Shown one piece after another: positions 25,704 to 34,015 of a stretch of 64,000 nucleotides of DNA. The position numbers and the translations under genes are program-made. Numbering within the stretch: position 1 is the stretch's first letter; every line of letters begins with the position of its first letter. The stretch comes from an uncultured Desulfuromonadales bacterium (GTDB taxonomy: Bacteria; Desulfobacterota; Desulfuromonadia; Geobacterales; Pseudopelobacteraceae): the NCBI GenBank assembly GCA_903868145.1, contig CAIPTY010000046.1, positions 1-64,000 of the forward strand, given 5' to 3'. The notes under the pieces were generated by a model. It ran no database searches. It was not told where the DNA came from and was given only the letters and a program-made list of their open reading frames with translations.

Positions 25704-26831
25704 TTACCCCCGGAACAGGATGGCCGGATCGATGCTCTTGATCCGACGGACGGATACAAATGCCGCAGCCATGCACATGACAAGGGTCAGTCCCAGGACC
25801 ATCAGATTTATCCACCACTCGACCACCATTACCATGGCACCAAGTTCGTAGATCTTTACAGAGGCAATCGTGATGATCAGGCTGACGATGTACCCGGTCA
25901 TCGCGTTGATCATCGCCTGGGAGAAGATGATTTTGTATATGTCCATATTGCTTGCGCCAAGGGCTTTCAGGGTGCCGAACTCCTTGATATGTTCCATTGT
26001 GGAGTTGTAGATGGTCTGTCCGACGATCAGCATCCCCACCAGGAAACTTATGACGATGGTCAGCATGAAAGAAAATCCGACACCGGTTTCTATGGCCCAG
26101 TACATGCGTGTCTTCATGCTGAAATCACTGGCTGTGTAGACATCAACCCCCTTGAGGCGCTTGCCGAGCCTTTCGGCCACCGTCTCCGGCCTGACACCCG
26201 GTTTGACTTTGGCAACAATGAATACGGTGCTCTGCGAGCCGACATACGAAACCAGATGCTGTGCAAGTTCGTATGAGGTGAACATTATCGGCGCAGTGGT
26301 AAATGATTTGACGCCGCGTGAAATCCCGACGATCTTGACCCGTCTGGACAATACATCCCGGTAGTCCCCGACCTGGATCCTGCCCAGGCGCTTCATGGCG
26401 GATTCGTCGACTATGGCAAAATTGCCGTTCTTCAGGTCGCGGGGACTCCCCTCCATCATTTCCCAAGGGCCGCCGACACCGGTATCGGTATTGAAGCCGA
26501 TGATCTCCAGCTGTTCGTTGCCGCCCTCCAACTGCCGGATGACTCCCCAGGCCACGATCAATTTATCAGCTGACTGGATGTCGGGGTCGGAGATGGTGTG
26601 GTTGTAGAAATATTCAGGAAAGGGGAGGGAATAGTCGAAATTCTTGTTGTTCTTGGCGGTGACCCAAATATCCCCCGGGGTGTGGTCGATAATGACAGAT
26701 GAGGTTTCCATGAGCCCCAGGAAGATGCCCACCTGGTTGAATATCAGGCTGACGGCAAACACCACGCCCAGAAGTGTTATCAAAGAGCGTACCTTATCGT
26801 AGAGGATAATGCGCAGGGCAACGTAAAACAT
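25704..26831 (-). CDS. ABC permease, FtsX/MacB family (DevC-like)
   Basis: A 375-residue permease. It has one N-terminal helix (VRSLITLLGVVFAVSLIFNQ), a large periplasmic domain (about 45-250) and three C-terminal helices. The KALGAS motif is in LKALGASNMDIYKIIFSQA. The N-terminal RSLITLLGVVFAV pattern is close to DevC, the permease that exports heterocyst glycolipids with DevB, DevA and TolC in cyanobacteria. With the adjacent acyl-ligase/ACP/LPLAT genes, a lipid or acylated molecule is a reasonable cargo. It is first in the operon. Confidence 0.85.
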   Translation of the reverse strand: MFYVALRIILYDKVRSLITLLGVVFAVSLIFNQVGIFLGLMETSSVIIDHTPGDIWVTAKNNKNFDYSLPFPEYFYNHTISDPDIQSADKLIVAWGVIRQLEGGNEQLEIIGFNTDTGVGGPWEMMEGSPRDLKNGNFAIVDESAMKRLGRIQVGDYRDVLSRRVKIVGISRGVKSFTTAPIMFTSYELAQHLVSYVGSQSTVFIVAKVKPGVRPETVAERLGKRLKGVDVYTASDFSMKTRMYWAIETGVGFSFMLTIVISFLVGMLIVGQTIYNSTMEHIKEFGTLKALGASNMDIYKIIFSQAMINAMTGYIVSLIITIASVKIYELGAMVMVVEWWINLMVLGLTLVMCMAAAFVSVRRIKSIDPAILFRG

Positions 26832-27576
26832 TTTGTCCTTTTATAACATTCATATATAAATTGCAAAACAAAATGTTAATTTAGCAAAACTACATTGAAA
26901 TAAAAACGGCTAGATAGGCAAATTGTGCGCTGACAGGAATAATGCCGGCACATGTGTTAAACTTCAGCGTAATTATCGTGCCACCGGAAGCGGCGATGCA
27001 GCAGAACGGGACGTGTAAAATTCATCGACATGCCCTTGGAGTGTTACCGGAAACCAGAAACAACCCCACACTATGTGTATAGCAAGAGAGGGACAGAAAT
27101 CTGTCCTCATCTCACATTACATGTTGCCCGTGTGCTTAGCGATCTCCTTTTCTCTTATGACAGAGATTATGATGGGCACACGTGTCAGATGGAGATTATT
27201 CCAAGCAACTGTCAGCAATCGTCGCGCCAATGCTGTAAGTTACTTATTTTATAGTAACTCATACTATTGTGGCGCGGCGCAAATGCATTGGTGTAAGATT
27301 AATCGACAGAACTGACCGGACAGGGATGGATAGTAAAAAATATAGATCTGTAAATAAAGACTCAATTAATCTCAATAATCTGTCGGCCATGCCGATACGG
27401 TAATTCAATAAGTACATATAATAGGAGAAAAGGTTACTATATGTACGTATCAGGAGAATGGCGGGCATTTCAGCCCATATCCGAACCTTGTTATCAACTG
27501 TCGGAAAAATATACAGATGCAACTCCGGTCTTACCGAATCAAGGCATATATCCTTTTTAATTAGTGAGTTATCCGC
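26832..27576. other. long intergenic region with no convincing gene
   Basis: AT-rich. It carries the unseen promoter of the exporter operon on the left and the PilZ regulatory sites on the right. Overlapping frames of 74-108 codons on both strands show no family features. A 39-codon frame at 27441-27560 (MYVSGEWRAFQPISEPCYQL...) has AGGAG about 12 bases upstream, but it overlaps the candidate PrsR box, so coding is doubtful. No riboswitch consensus was recognised. Confidence 0.45.
27498..27525 (+). promoter_or_regulatory. candidate PrsR box upstream of the PilZ gene
   Basis: CTGTCGGAAAAATATACAGA shares GTCGGA-N4-T-N-TACAG and a following TG..ACT with the boxes at the PEP-CTERM genes (18 of 28 positions with the 17220 box). 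It lies 52 bases from the -24 element. Confidence 0.5.
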
Positions 27577-27577
27577 A

Positions 27578-27593
27578 TGGCACATATATTGCT
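27578..27593 (+). promoter_or_regulatory. sigma-54 promoter of the PilZ gene
   Basis: TGGCACATATATTGCT has -24 GG and -12 GC 10 bases apart, matching consensus. It is about 105 bp before ATG 27698. Confidence 0.8.
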
Positions 27594-27697
27594 AACACCC
27601 GTATACGAGAATATAATGGATTATTGTACGCTCTCTTGAGAGCGATTAGTTGCAGTGTTGTGACATGATTCTCACTTCATAGATTTCTGGAGGAATA

Positions 27698-28057
27698 ATG
27701 CTGAGAAACAGCAGGCATTTCACGAGAGTCAATTATTCTGTGGGTGCATCCGTCAAGTATGGCAATAATGTGGCTATCTGCAATACTGATAACCTGAGCC
27801 TGCGCGGTATGTATCTGAAAACCGAAGAGGAGATACCTCTTGACGCCTCGGTAAACATCACGATCTACCACTCAAGTCAGGCTTCGCTGAAGTTCGGCGC
27901 AAAGGTTGTAAGGAAAGAGAGTACGGGGGTAGGGGTACAGATTGACGATCTGAATGCTAATTCTTTTGCGCAGTTACGTAACCTTGTTGCAGAAAACAGC
28001 AAGGATCAGGGGAAAATCATGCAGGAAACCTATAAAATGCTCAGTTGCATTCGCTGA
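27698..28057 (+). CDS. PilZ-domain c-di-GMP receptor
   Basis: A single-domain 119-residue PilZ protein. The c-di-GMP-binding motifs are RHFTRV (RxxxR-type, residues 6-11) and DNLSLRGMYL (the D/NxSxxG block, about 31-40). It would sense c-di-GMP and affect EPS, motility or secretion. A TGGAGG ribosome binding site precedes ATG 27698. A sigma-54 promoter and a PrsR-like box place it with the PEP-CTERM regulon. A very strong terminator follows. Confidence 0.88.
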   Translation: MLRNSRHFTRVNYSVGASVKYGNNVAICNTDNLSLRGMYLKTEEEIPLDASVNITIYHSSQASLKFGAKVVRKESTGVGVQIDDLNANSFAQLRNLVAENSKDQGKIMQETYKMLSCIR

Positions 28058-28083
28058 CCAGAATAATTTCGTTGACAGGTGCA

Positions 28084-28120
28084 AAGGGGGGGACACGGAA
28101 TGTGTCCCCCCCTTTTTTTT
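28084..28120 (+). terminator. rho-independent terminator after the PilZ gene
   Basis: A perfect 11-bp stem (GGGGGGGACAC / GTGTCCCCCCC) with a 5-base loop and eight T residues. Confidence 0.92.
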
Positions 28121-28138
28121 AGGAGCGCCCGAAATCAT

Positions 28139-28837
28139 TTACCAGAACTGCCATTTTCCGGTAAGGATAACATAGACGGCAAGCGCGAGGTTGGTGACGG
28201 CGTGAGCCGTTACACACTGGATCAGGCTGCGGCTTTTATAGAGCAGCAGATTGTAGAAGATGCCGGCCATTATTCCGGCCAGAATGTAGTTGTGCTCCAG
28301 GCCGAACAATACGACCGTGATCAGAAACGATGCCCAGGTAAAGGTACCTATTCGGATGGTGTCGAAATTCTTGTCAATGATGTAGCGGATCAGAAATGAG
28401 CGCCAGAACAGCTCTTCCATCAGCGGGACGACCAGCACCGCTCCCGCTATCCGGAAAGCGGTCAATACGATCTGGGTGTTTCGCCCCGGCAGATTCAACG
28501 GATTGAATCCCTGAGGTGTGCCCCCAATACCGAGCGTCCAGTCCATCATGATCCAGAGTACAAATACCAGCAGCCCGACTCCGCATGCCGCCAGGGTCTG
28601 CGGGATGTTTGCGAGATCCTTTATGGACAGTTCGCTGTAGTTTTTCCTGAACAGGAACAGGATGCCGCCGACTGTCAGGGCTTTGAGGGGATAGAGATAG
28701 TAGAGCGTAGTGGCTTCAAGCTTGAAGAGACCTTGACCGGCAAGAAAACGGATACACTCATCCAGGCCGATGAAACCCATGAACACGACAAAGGGGAGAT
28801 ACCGACAGGACGCGGGACTGAAACCACGTTGAAGCAT
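28139..28837 (-). CDS. CAAX/CPBP-type membrane protease, exosortase-associated type
   Basis: A 232-residue protein with about seven helices. It has the CPBP motifs EELFWRS (EExxxR), FGLEHN and the final AHAVTN. This subgroup of CAAX-related proteases is often found with PEP-CTERM/exosortase systems. It probably cleaves within the membrane, substrate unknown. ATG 28837 is chosen because GGGAGGT lies 5 bases upstream; an earlier in-frame start has none. It sits with PilZ next to the exporter. Confidence 0.82.
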   Translation of the reverse strand: MLQRGFSPASCRYLPFVVFMGFIGLDECIRFLAGQGLFKLEATTLYYLYPLKALTVGGILFLFRKNYSELSIKDLANIPQTLAACGVGLLVFVLWIMMDWTLGIGGTPQGFNPLNLPGRNTQIVLTAFRIAGAVLVVPLMEELFWRSFLIRYIIDKNFDTIRIGTFTWASFLITVVLFGLEHNYILAGIMAGIFYNLLLYKSRSLIQCVTAHAVTNLALAVYVILTGKWQFW

Positions 28838-28881
28838 GACACCTCCCACACACGTATTCCTACCGTGACCCTTTGTTTTTA

Positions 28882-28929
28882 TGGCGTGCCTGAGATGATT
28901 CGAACGTCCGGCCCCTTCCTTAGGAGTTG
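28882..28929 (-). pseudogene. tRNA-Arg(CCU) 3'-half remnant, possible attachment site
   Basis: Read on the minus strand, the sequence runs from the anticodon loop CTCCTAAGG through a T-arm with GTTCGAATC to an acceptor strand CAGGCAC, a discriminator G and CCA. The 5' half, including the D-arm and the anticodon 5' strand, is absent. A 3' half beginning at the anticodon loop is what integrases leave as a duplicated att site. No integrase gene is in the window. Confidence 0.55.
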
Positions 28930-29110
28930 ACGCCCTGATTTACTCAACAGGAATTGTGAAGGAATGCTATCAGGTATATTTAAATGATGCAATGTAAAGT
29001 CGCTTTAGTGTAAAGTTGCTTCCGTCATGGCACAATTCCTCTCACGAATAATGCGTACCGCATGCCTTCCAGAACACTCTTCAGAACCTCCGCTCATAGG
29101 GAAACCGTAA

Positions 29111-29497
29111 ATGGCAAAAGGTTATCAGGGCAACATGGAGCGCCTGGAAGAGATCAGCGCCTTTGGAAAATCAATCAGCAAACGTGCAGATTTCAAATGC
29201 GAATGGTGTGAGAGCAAGAATGAACTCCGGGTATGGGATTACGCTCCGGATGTACCACCCGACATGGATACGCTGTCGCTCCTGTGCCGGCAATGCCGTG
29301 AGTGGGCTGATGGTCGGAAGGCCTCTTCAGATGAACTGCGCTCGATCCGTAACGCTCTGTGGAGCAATGTTCCATCAGTAGCCGAGGGTGCAGCGAAGGT
29401 GCTGGTACGCTGCAAGGAACCATGGGTGAGGGAAGCGATTGAAGAAAGCTTTATCGATGACAGCGTCAAGGCGGTAATATTAAAATTAAAAGGATAA
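29111..29497 (+). CDS. PhnA-like zinc-ribbon protein
   Basis: A 128-residue protein. A Cys4 zinc ribbon is formed by CEWCESKNELRVWDYAP (residues about 36-52) and LLCRQC (about 69-74), resembling the PhnA N-terminal module. The C-terminal half is helical and has no assigned function. PhnA homologues are no longer thought to act on phosphonates directly. The next gene starts 5 bp downstream, so the two form a small operon. Confidence 0.65.
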   Translation: MAKGYQGNMERLEEISAFGKSISKRADFKCEWCESKNELRVWDYAPDVPPDMDTLSLLCRQCREWADGRKASSDELRSIRNALWSNVPSVAEGAAKVLVRCKEPWVREAIEESFIDDSVKAVILKLKG

Positions 29498-29502
29498 ACA
29501 GA

Positions 29503-29940
29503 ATGCAGTATCAGGTAGGAAAACCGGGCAGAATTGTAGTGGCGCGTTTCAGTGACGGCGAAGATGTTCTTGGTGGGATTAGTGAACTGTGCCGCACGGA
29601 AAATATCCGGGCGGCCTGTTTCAACGTTGTGGGTGGAATGAAGGGAGGCCGATTCGTTGTCGGCCCGGAGACGGAAGAGATGCCGCCCATTCCGGTCTGG
29701 CGTGAGCTTCAGGAAAGTCATGAGGCAACAGGTTTCGGTACCATATTCTGGGATAAGGATCAGCCAAAAGTTCATTTCCATGGAGCGTATGGGAAAAAGG
29801 ACTCCGTAAAAGCGGGATGCCTGCGGGAAGGAAGTGAGGCCTTCCTTGTTCTTGAGGTGGTGATAACGGAAATCCTGGATGTCTGTGTCATCCGGGAACT
29901 TGATCCGGCATCAAACATGGTACTCATGAAAATGCCGTGA
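29503..29940 (+). CDS. PPC/DUF296 domain protein
   Basis: A 145-residue single-domain protein of the PPC (plants and prokaryotes conserved) fold. The metal-binding motif KVHFHGAYG (HxHxxxG) and FNVVGGMKGG are visible. Bacterial members form trimers and may bind DNA or a small molecule; function is not settled. It is 5 bp after the zinc-ribbon gene and appears to be its operon partner. Confidence 0.78.
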   Translation: MQYQVGKPGRIVVARFSDGEDVLGGISELCRTENIRAACFNVVGGMKGGRFVVGPETEEMPPIPVWRELQESHEATGFGTIFWDKDQPKVHFHGAYGKKDSVKAGCLREGSEAFLVLEVVITEILDVCVIRELDPASNMVLMKMP

Positions 29941-30028
29941 TATCAGAATGCCGGCTGGACTGAACAGGAACAAACTCATGCTGCAGAAGATTCTATCGGG
30001 CTGCAACAGGAACCCATGAGGAGAAGGT

Positions 30029-30991
30029 ATGGCGAAAGACCTTTTATGGCGGGCGTTAAGCATCGATAGTATCTCCCCGGAATATTTTCCCAAAGTGGCT
30101 CTGTATCTCAAGAACGGCTCCAATTATGTACTCTACAAAGATCCTGAAAGGGTGTTCACTGCAGACGACTTTCGTCGCCTGGAGCGAAATCTGGCCAAAT
30201 TTCTCTACGTGCGAAGTGGTGACATTGATGTTCTCAATGAACACGTGGAGAGTAACCTGGGGGAAATGCTCTCCAGAGAGGATCTTAACAGCACGGCAAA
30301 AAGCAGGATTCTTTACCAGGCATCGGTAAACTGCGTCATTGACATGTTTGAATCACCGGAACCCAGTGTTAATCTCCTGCGATGTCGTAACATGGTCGAG
30401 CATATCATGCAGTTTGTTTCCGAAGACACTCACACCATGGAATCACTCCAAACGGTAATTGACTGTGATTTTTATATATTTGCCCATGTAGTTCAGGTCA
30501 CTGCCCTCTCCCTGCTGATGCACGAAAAACTCTTTAAATTGGCACCCGATGAAATGAATGATGTGGGTATCGGCTCTCTTATGCATGATTACGGTATGAC
30601 GTTCATCAGCAGCGCGGTTCTCGAAAGGAAGGATGCACTCTCCGATATTGAATACTGGAAGGTTAAACAGCATACCCAGAAGGGTTATGAGTATCTGAAA
30701 TCTGGGGGGAATTATAGCGATATTGTGCTTAATATTGTCCGCTACCATCATGAGAGATACGACGGAAACGGCTATCCGACAGGGATCAAGGGGAACGAAA
30801 TCCCGCGAAGTGCACAAGTGGCGATGATTTGTGACGTTTACAGCGCCCTGGTTATGGATAGGCCTCGACGGAAAGCAAATTCGCACACAGATGCCATCAA
30901 GATCATGCGCGATGAAGTAAAAAACGGTGCCTTCAGCCCTGAGCTGTTCAATTATTTCGAAAGGATTGTCAACGAAAGAAACGGAGTTTAG
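30029..30991 (+). CDS. HD-GYP-like phosphohydrolase (variant)
   Basis: A 320-residue cytoplasmic protein. An N-terminal helical/beta region of about 130 residues precedes an HD-GYP domain. The metal site is MHDYGM where HDIGK is usual, then QHTQKGYEYL, and HHERYDGNGYP, the GYP element, is intact. Such proteins hydrolyse c-di-GMP. The Lys to Met change could affect activity. No receiver or membrane segment is present. With the PilZ gene 2 kb away this makes a second c-di-GMP element. Confidence 0.82.
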   Translation: MAKDLLWRALSIDSISPEYFPKVALYLKNGSNYVLYKDPERVFTADDFRRLERNLAKFLYVRSGDIDVLNEHVESNLGEMLSREDLNSTAKSRILYQASVNCVIDMFESPEPSVNLLRCRNMVEHIMQFVSEDTHTMESLQTVIDCDFYIFAHVVQVTALSLLMHEKLFKLAPDEMNDVGIGSLMHDYGMTFISSAVLERKDALSDIEYWKVKQHTQKGYEYLKSGGNYSDIVLNIVRYHHERYDGNGYPTGIKGNEIPRSAQVAMICDVYSALVMDRPRRKANSHTDAIKIMRDEVKNGAFSPELFNYFERIVNERNGV

Positions 30992-31024
30992 GAGGGTGTA
31001 GAAAATATTGATAGTGAGGGTGAC

Positions 31025-32095
31025 ATGGTCATGCGGATAAGAGCTTCTATTGTTGCTCTGGCGGTACTGCTGTCAGGCTGCATGCCCATTGTTGCAGCTG
31101 TCGCCGGAACTCCGGTAGGATTGCGGATCAACACCTCGCATGGGCTTGGTAATGCGAGAGGTGCGGTCATGGATGCCGGGCTGAAACCCTCCACCGAAGT
31201 GGATGTCACCGCTTCATCTCCCTACGATGGTCGGCCTTTCCTCTCACCCAACCAGTTCATAACTGATGCAAAGAATGTCGGAGCAACAATACTTTCGTCG
31301 AGCTTCAGCGGATGGGATTATATTTTTGATTCGGCAGGTTACCTGCAGTTGGCCCATAATAAGATGCTGCACGTCTTCGCGTATGAGCCGAGAAAAAAAC
31401 AACCATTGAATGTTCCCCCACCGGCGGCTTTTGTAACCGTCAACCGGATTGGCGGTTTAACCGGCGACGGTATCGAGTTCGGAGTGCCGACCGATTATAT
31501 GAATGGCAGGGGGCAGAGCACAACTCCGTCAGGGGTAACGGCGCAGATGGCTGGCCTGATTGCATCACTCAAATATCTCCATCCGGAGTGGAACTGGTTC
31601 GACATCAAGGCAGCTCTGAGGGGGACTGCAGCCAATTATACCACCGGCTACGACCCGCAGAAATATGGTTACGGCACCATCGATTTTCACGCAGCCAATG
31701 CCTTGAAAGAGTCAGCAAACCTCCCCCTTTTTGCGCCGGCTGCGGTTGTGCGGAGGCAAAGTGATAATCAGATTGATTTTCACGTCAATTCATTCAGGCA
31801 GTCCAGAAGGCAGACGGATGTCCTGTTCAGGTTTTTGCAACCCCCGGCGGTGACTCTGAAGGAATTGAGCCTTGCCGATATAACAGCCATGGGGGGGCAG
31901 CAACTGTTTATCGGAGATCTCTCCACTACTTCCAATTTTATTTCATACAGAGTCCATCATGATGAAAAAGTATATTTTGTCTGGTTCACAAAAGATGCAG
32001 AAGGGATGTTTTCCAGAATAGAGCCATACTCGATCATAGGACCGATAAAGCTGACGTCAAAACAACAACTGTACGGGCCGAGGGTGAAACCTTGA
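31025..32095 (+). CDS. degenerate subtilase (S8-like) lipoprotein
   Basis: A 356-residue lipoprotein with signal peptide and lipobox LLSGC. The middle resembles the C-terminal half of subtilases: GATILSSSFSGWDY, HVFAYEPRKK, then TTPSGVTAQMAGLIASL with the candidate nucleophile Ser, HPEWNWFDIKAALRGTA and a YGYGTIDFHAANAL ending. The usual Asp and His blocks are not recognisable, and the oxyanion Asn (AAGN) is replaced by AYEP. It is probably inactive or altered. ATG 31025 lies 4 bases after GAGGG; ATG 31031 is an alternative. Confidence 0.6.
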   Translation: MVMRIRASIVALAVLLSGCMPIVAAVAGTPVGLRINTSHGLGNARGAVMDAGLKPSTEVDVTASSPYDGRPFLSPNQFITDAKNVGATILSSSFSGWDYIFDSAGYLQLAHNKMLHVFAYEPRKKQPLNVPPPAAFVTVNRIGGLTGDGIEFGVPTDYMNGRGQSTTPSGVTAQMAGLIASLKYLHPEWNWFDIKAALRGTAANYTTGYDPQKYGYGTIDFHAANALKESANLPLFAPAAVVRRQSDNQIDFHVNSFRQSRRQTDVLFRFLQPPAVTLKELSLADITAMGGQQLFIGDLSTTSNFISYRVHHDEKVYFVWFTKDAEGMFSRIEPYSIIGPIKLTSKQQLYGPRVKP

Positions 32096-32096
32096 C

Positions 32097-32137
32097 AACA
32101 ACAAGGGGGTAGCCAGTCTGGCTAACCCCTTGTTGTA
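32097..32137 (+). terminator. terminator before tRNA-Cys
   Basis: Arms ACAACAAGGGGGTAGCCA / TGGCTAACCCCTTGTTGT form a long hairpin after the subtilase gene. It also lies just past the tRNA-Cys 3' end on the minus strand. Confidence 0.7.
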
Positions 32138-32139
32138 AT

Positions 32140-32214
<75 letters not shown>

Positions 32215-32267
32215 ATATTTGATTGGGAACAGCACTTATATAGAATTGTTACCTGTTTTGTCAATTC

Positions 32268-32633
32268 CTATTTGAACTTTATGGCAACACCAGTAGCACG
32301 GCAATCATAGCTCGGCACAACCAGGTAGGTGTTGGGACGGGAGGTCACTTCGGGCATCATGACTGCATCCGCACCCATTTTGGCGGCCTCCTCGCGCAGG
32401 GCGCGAAATCCCCATTCCTGAAGGTTCGGCAGCTCTACACCGTAAATTTCAACCTCAATCTGAATCCTGCCCAAACTGCTGTAGGGGCGAATCAGTTCAT
32501 CTCCTCTGAGAACAGGCGGCAATCCGGCGTCGCTGCCAACATGCATGAGACTCGTTGCACATGATGTCAACAGAATGGTCATGACCAGAAGCGTAATAAC
32601 GGAACACCAAAGTTGCACCCGATAACCTGACAT
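32268..32633 (-). CDS. hypothetical lipoprotein
   Basis: A 121-residue protein with an N-terminal hydrophobic helix and lipobox LLTSC. It has a conserved-looking segment AAKMGADAVMMPEVTS and IEVEIYGVELPNLQEWGF. Function is not recognised. The start used is the ATG encoding MSGYRVQL at 32633; an upstream ATG at 32654 is possible. The upstream GC content is ordinary for the region. Confidence 0.55.
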   Translation of the reverse strand: MSGYRVQLWCSVITLLVMTILLTSCATSLMHVGSDAGLPPVLRGDELIRPYSSLGRIQIEVEIYGVELPNLQEWGFRALREEAAKMGADAVMMPEVTSRPNTYLVVPSYDCRATGVAIKFK

Positions 32634-32757
32634 GTTTGATCTAACCTCCCGCACAGAATTTCAAGCTGGACAGTGAATTGACTACATGCTAGTATTTGCC
32701 GCTTTTTAAGGCAAGAGAAAACGCAGTCAGCGCATTAATCTCACAGGAGCGGGAAAA

Positions 32758-33501
32758 ATGTCAGGTCATAATAAATGGAGCACCATCAAGCATAAAAAGG
32801 GCGCTGCCGATGCCAAACGGGGCAAGGTTTTCACCAAGATCATCAAAGAGATTTCAGTTGCGGCGAAACTCGGAGGTGCTGACCCAGCGGCCAACCCGCG
32901 CCTGAGAACGGCGGTAGATAAGGCGAAAGCTGAGAACATGCCCAAAGATAATATCGAGCGGGCTATCAAAAAGGGCGCCGGTGGAATGGAAGGTGTTACC
33001 TACGAAGAAATCGTGTACGAGGGGTATGGCCCCGGTGGCGCGGCGGTACTGGTAGAAGTGATGACGGACAACCGAAATCGTTCGGTTTCTGAGGTGCGAA
33101 GTATATTTTCAAAAAATAACGGCAACATGGGCGAGGCAGGCTGTGTTTCCTGGATGTTCAGCAAAAAGGGGCTGATTGTCTATGACAGATCCGTTGATTT
33201 TGAAAAACTTTTTGAGGCTGCCATCGAGGCCGGCGCAGACGATGTTGCCGAACAGGATGAACAGTTTGAAGTGACCACCGAACCCGGCTCCTTTATCGAG
33301 GTGCGTGAATCGCTCGAAGGCAGGGGGTTCAAGCATGTCAACGCCGAGATAACCATGATTCCCCAGACTCTGGTGGTTCTGGAAGGCAAACATGCGGAGA
33401 GCATGCTGAGGCTGATGGATAAGATGGAAGATTGCGATGATGTCCAGAACGTCTACGCCAACTTTGACATATCGGCGGATGATATGGAAAAATTGATGTG
33501 A
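32758..33501 (+). CDS. yebC: YebC/PmpR family protein
   Basis: A 247-residue YebC. The N-terminal [20 protein letters not shown] block and the middle [18 protein letters not shown] motif identify it. YebC-type proteins bind DNA and, in recent work, help ribosomes through proline stretches. It heads the yebC-msrA-ruvC-ruvA group. CAGGAG lies about 10 bases upstream. A UUCG-loop terminator at 33512-33532 separates it from msrA. Confidence 0.95.
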   Translation: MSGHNKWSTIKHKKGAADAKRGKVFTKIIKEISVAAKLGGADPAANPRLRTAVDKAKAENMPKDNIERAIKKGAGGMEGVTYEEIVYEGYGPGGAAVLVEVMTDNRNRSVSEVRSIFSKNNGNMGEAGCVSWMFSKKGLIVYDRSVDFEKLFEAAIEAGADDVAEQDEQFEVTTEPGSFIEVRESLEGRGFKHVNAEITMIPQTLVVLEGKHAESMLRLMDKMEDCDDVQNVYANFDISADDMEKLM

Positions 33502-33509
33502 CACAACCA

Positions 33510-33535
33510 GGGGGAGCTTCGGCTCCCTTTTTCTT
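33510..33535 (+). terminator. terminator after yebC
   Basis: Stem GGGAGC-TTCG-GCTCCC with a T-rich tail (TTTTTC). It leaves msrA needing read-through or its own promoter. Confidence 0.75.
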
Positions 33536-33547
33536 TCAAGGTGTCTG

Positions 33548-34015
33548 ATGGAAAAGGCGACATTTGCAGCGGGCTGTTTCTGGGGTGTTGAAGATGCCTT
33601 TACGGATCTTCCGGGCGTCCAGTCAACGAAGGTCGGTTACACCGGCGGACGGGCCGGCAATCCGACCTACCGGGAGGTCTGTGGGCACGGAACCGGCCAT
33701 GCCGAAGCGGTTGAAATTGTCTTCGATCCTGCGCAGATTTCCTTTGAACAACTGCTCGATATTTTCTGGAACGCCCACGATCCCACGCAGCTCAATCGGC
33801 AGGGGCCGGATATCGGTGACCAGTACCGCTCAGCCATATTCTACCACTCGGAACAACAGAAAATAGCGGCAGTAGAATCACTCGAACGGCTCGATCTGTC
33901 AGGTCGACTGCGCCGCAGGATTGTGACGGAGATAGTTCCGGCAGTCACCTTCTGGGAAGCCGAGCAGTATCATCAGAAATACCACCAGAAACAAGGCGGC
34001 GGGTGTGGATTCTGA
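33548..34015 (+). CDS. msrA: peptide methionine-(S)-S-oxide reductase
   Basis: A 155-residue MsrA. The active-site motif is [10 protein letters not shown] with Cys10, and the resolving Cys is at the C-terminus in GGGCGF. It reduces oxidised methionine in proteins. The stop overlaps the ruvC start (TGATG), so the repair genes are coupled to it. Confidence 0.93.
   Translation: MEKATFAAGCFWGVEDAFTDLPGVQSTKVGYTGGRAGNPTYREVCGHGTGHAEAVEIVFDPAQISFEQLLDIFWNAHDPTQLNRQGPDIGDQYRSAIFYHSEQQKIAAVESLERLDLSGRLRRRIVTEIVPAVTFWEAEQYHQKYHQKQGGGCGF

Noticed and set aside
26832-27697. A cyclic-di-GMP (GEMM) riboswitch upstream of the PilZ gene
   Set aside because: No GEMM consensus such as the GGACGCAAAGC core was seen.
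28882-28960. A complete tRNA gene at 28.9 kb
   Set aside because: The D-arm and anticodon 5' strand are missing and the T-stem has mismatches; only a 3' half is present.
29027-29042. Possible sigma-54 site TGGCACAATTCCTCTC before the PhnA-like gene
   Set aside because: There is no GC at the -12 position.
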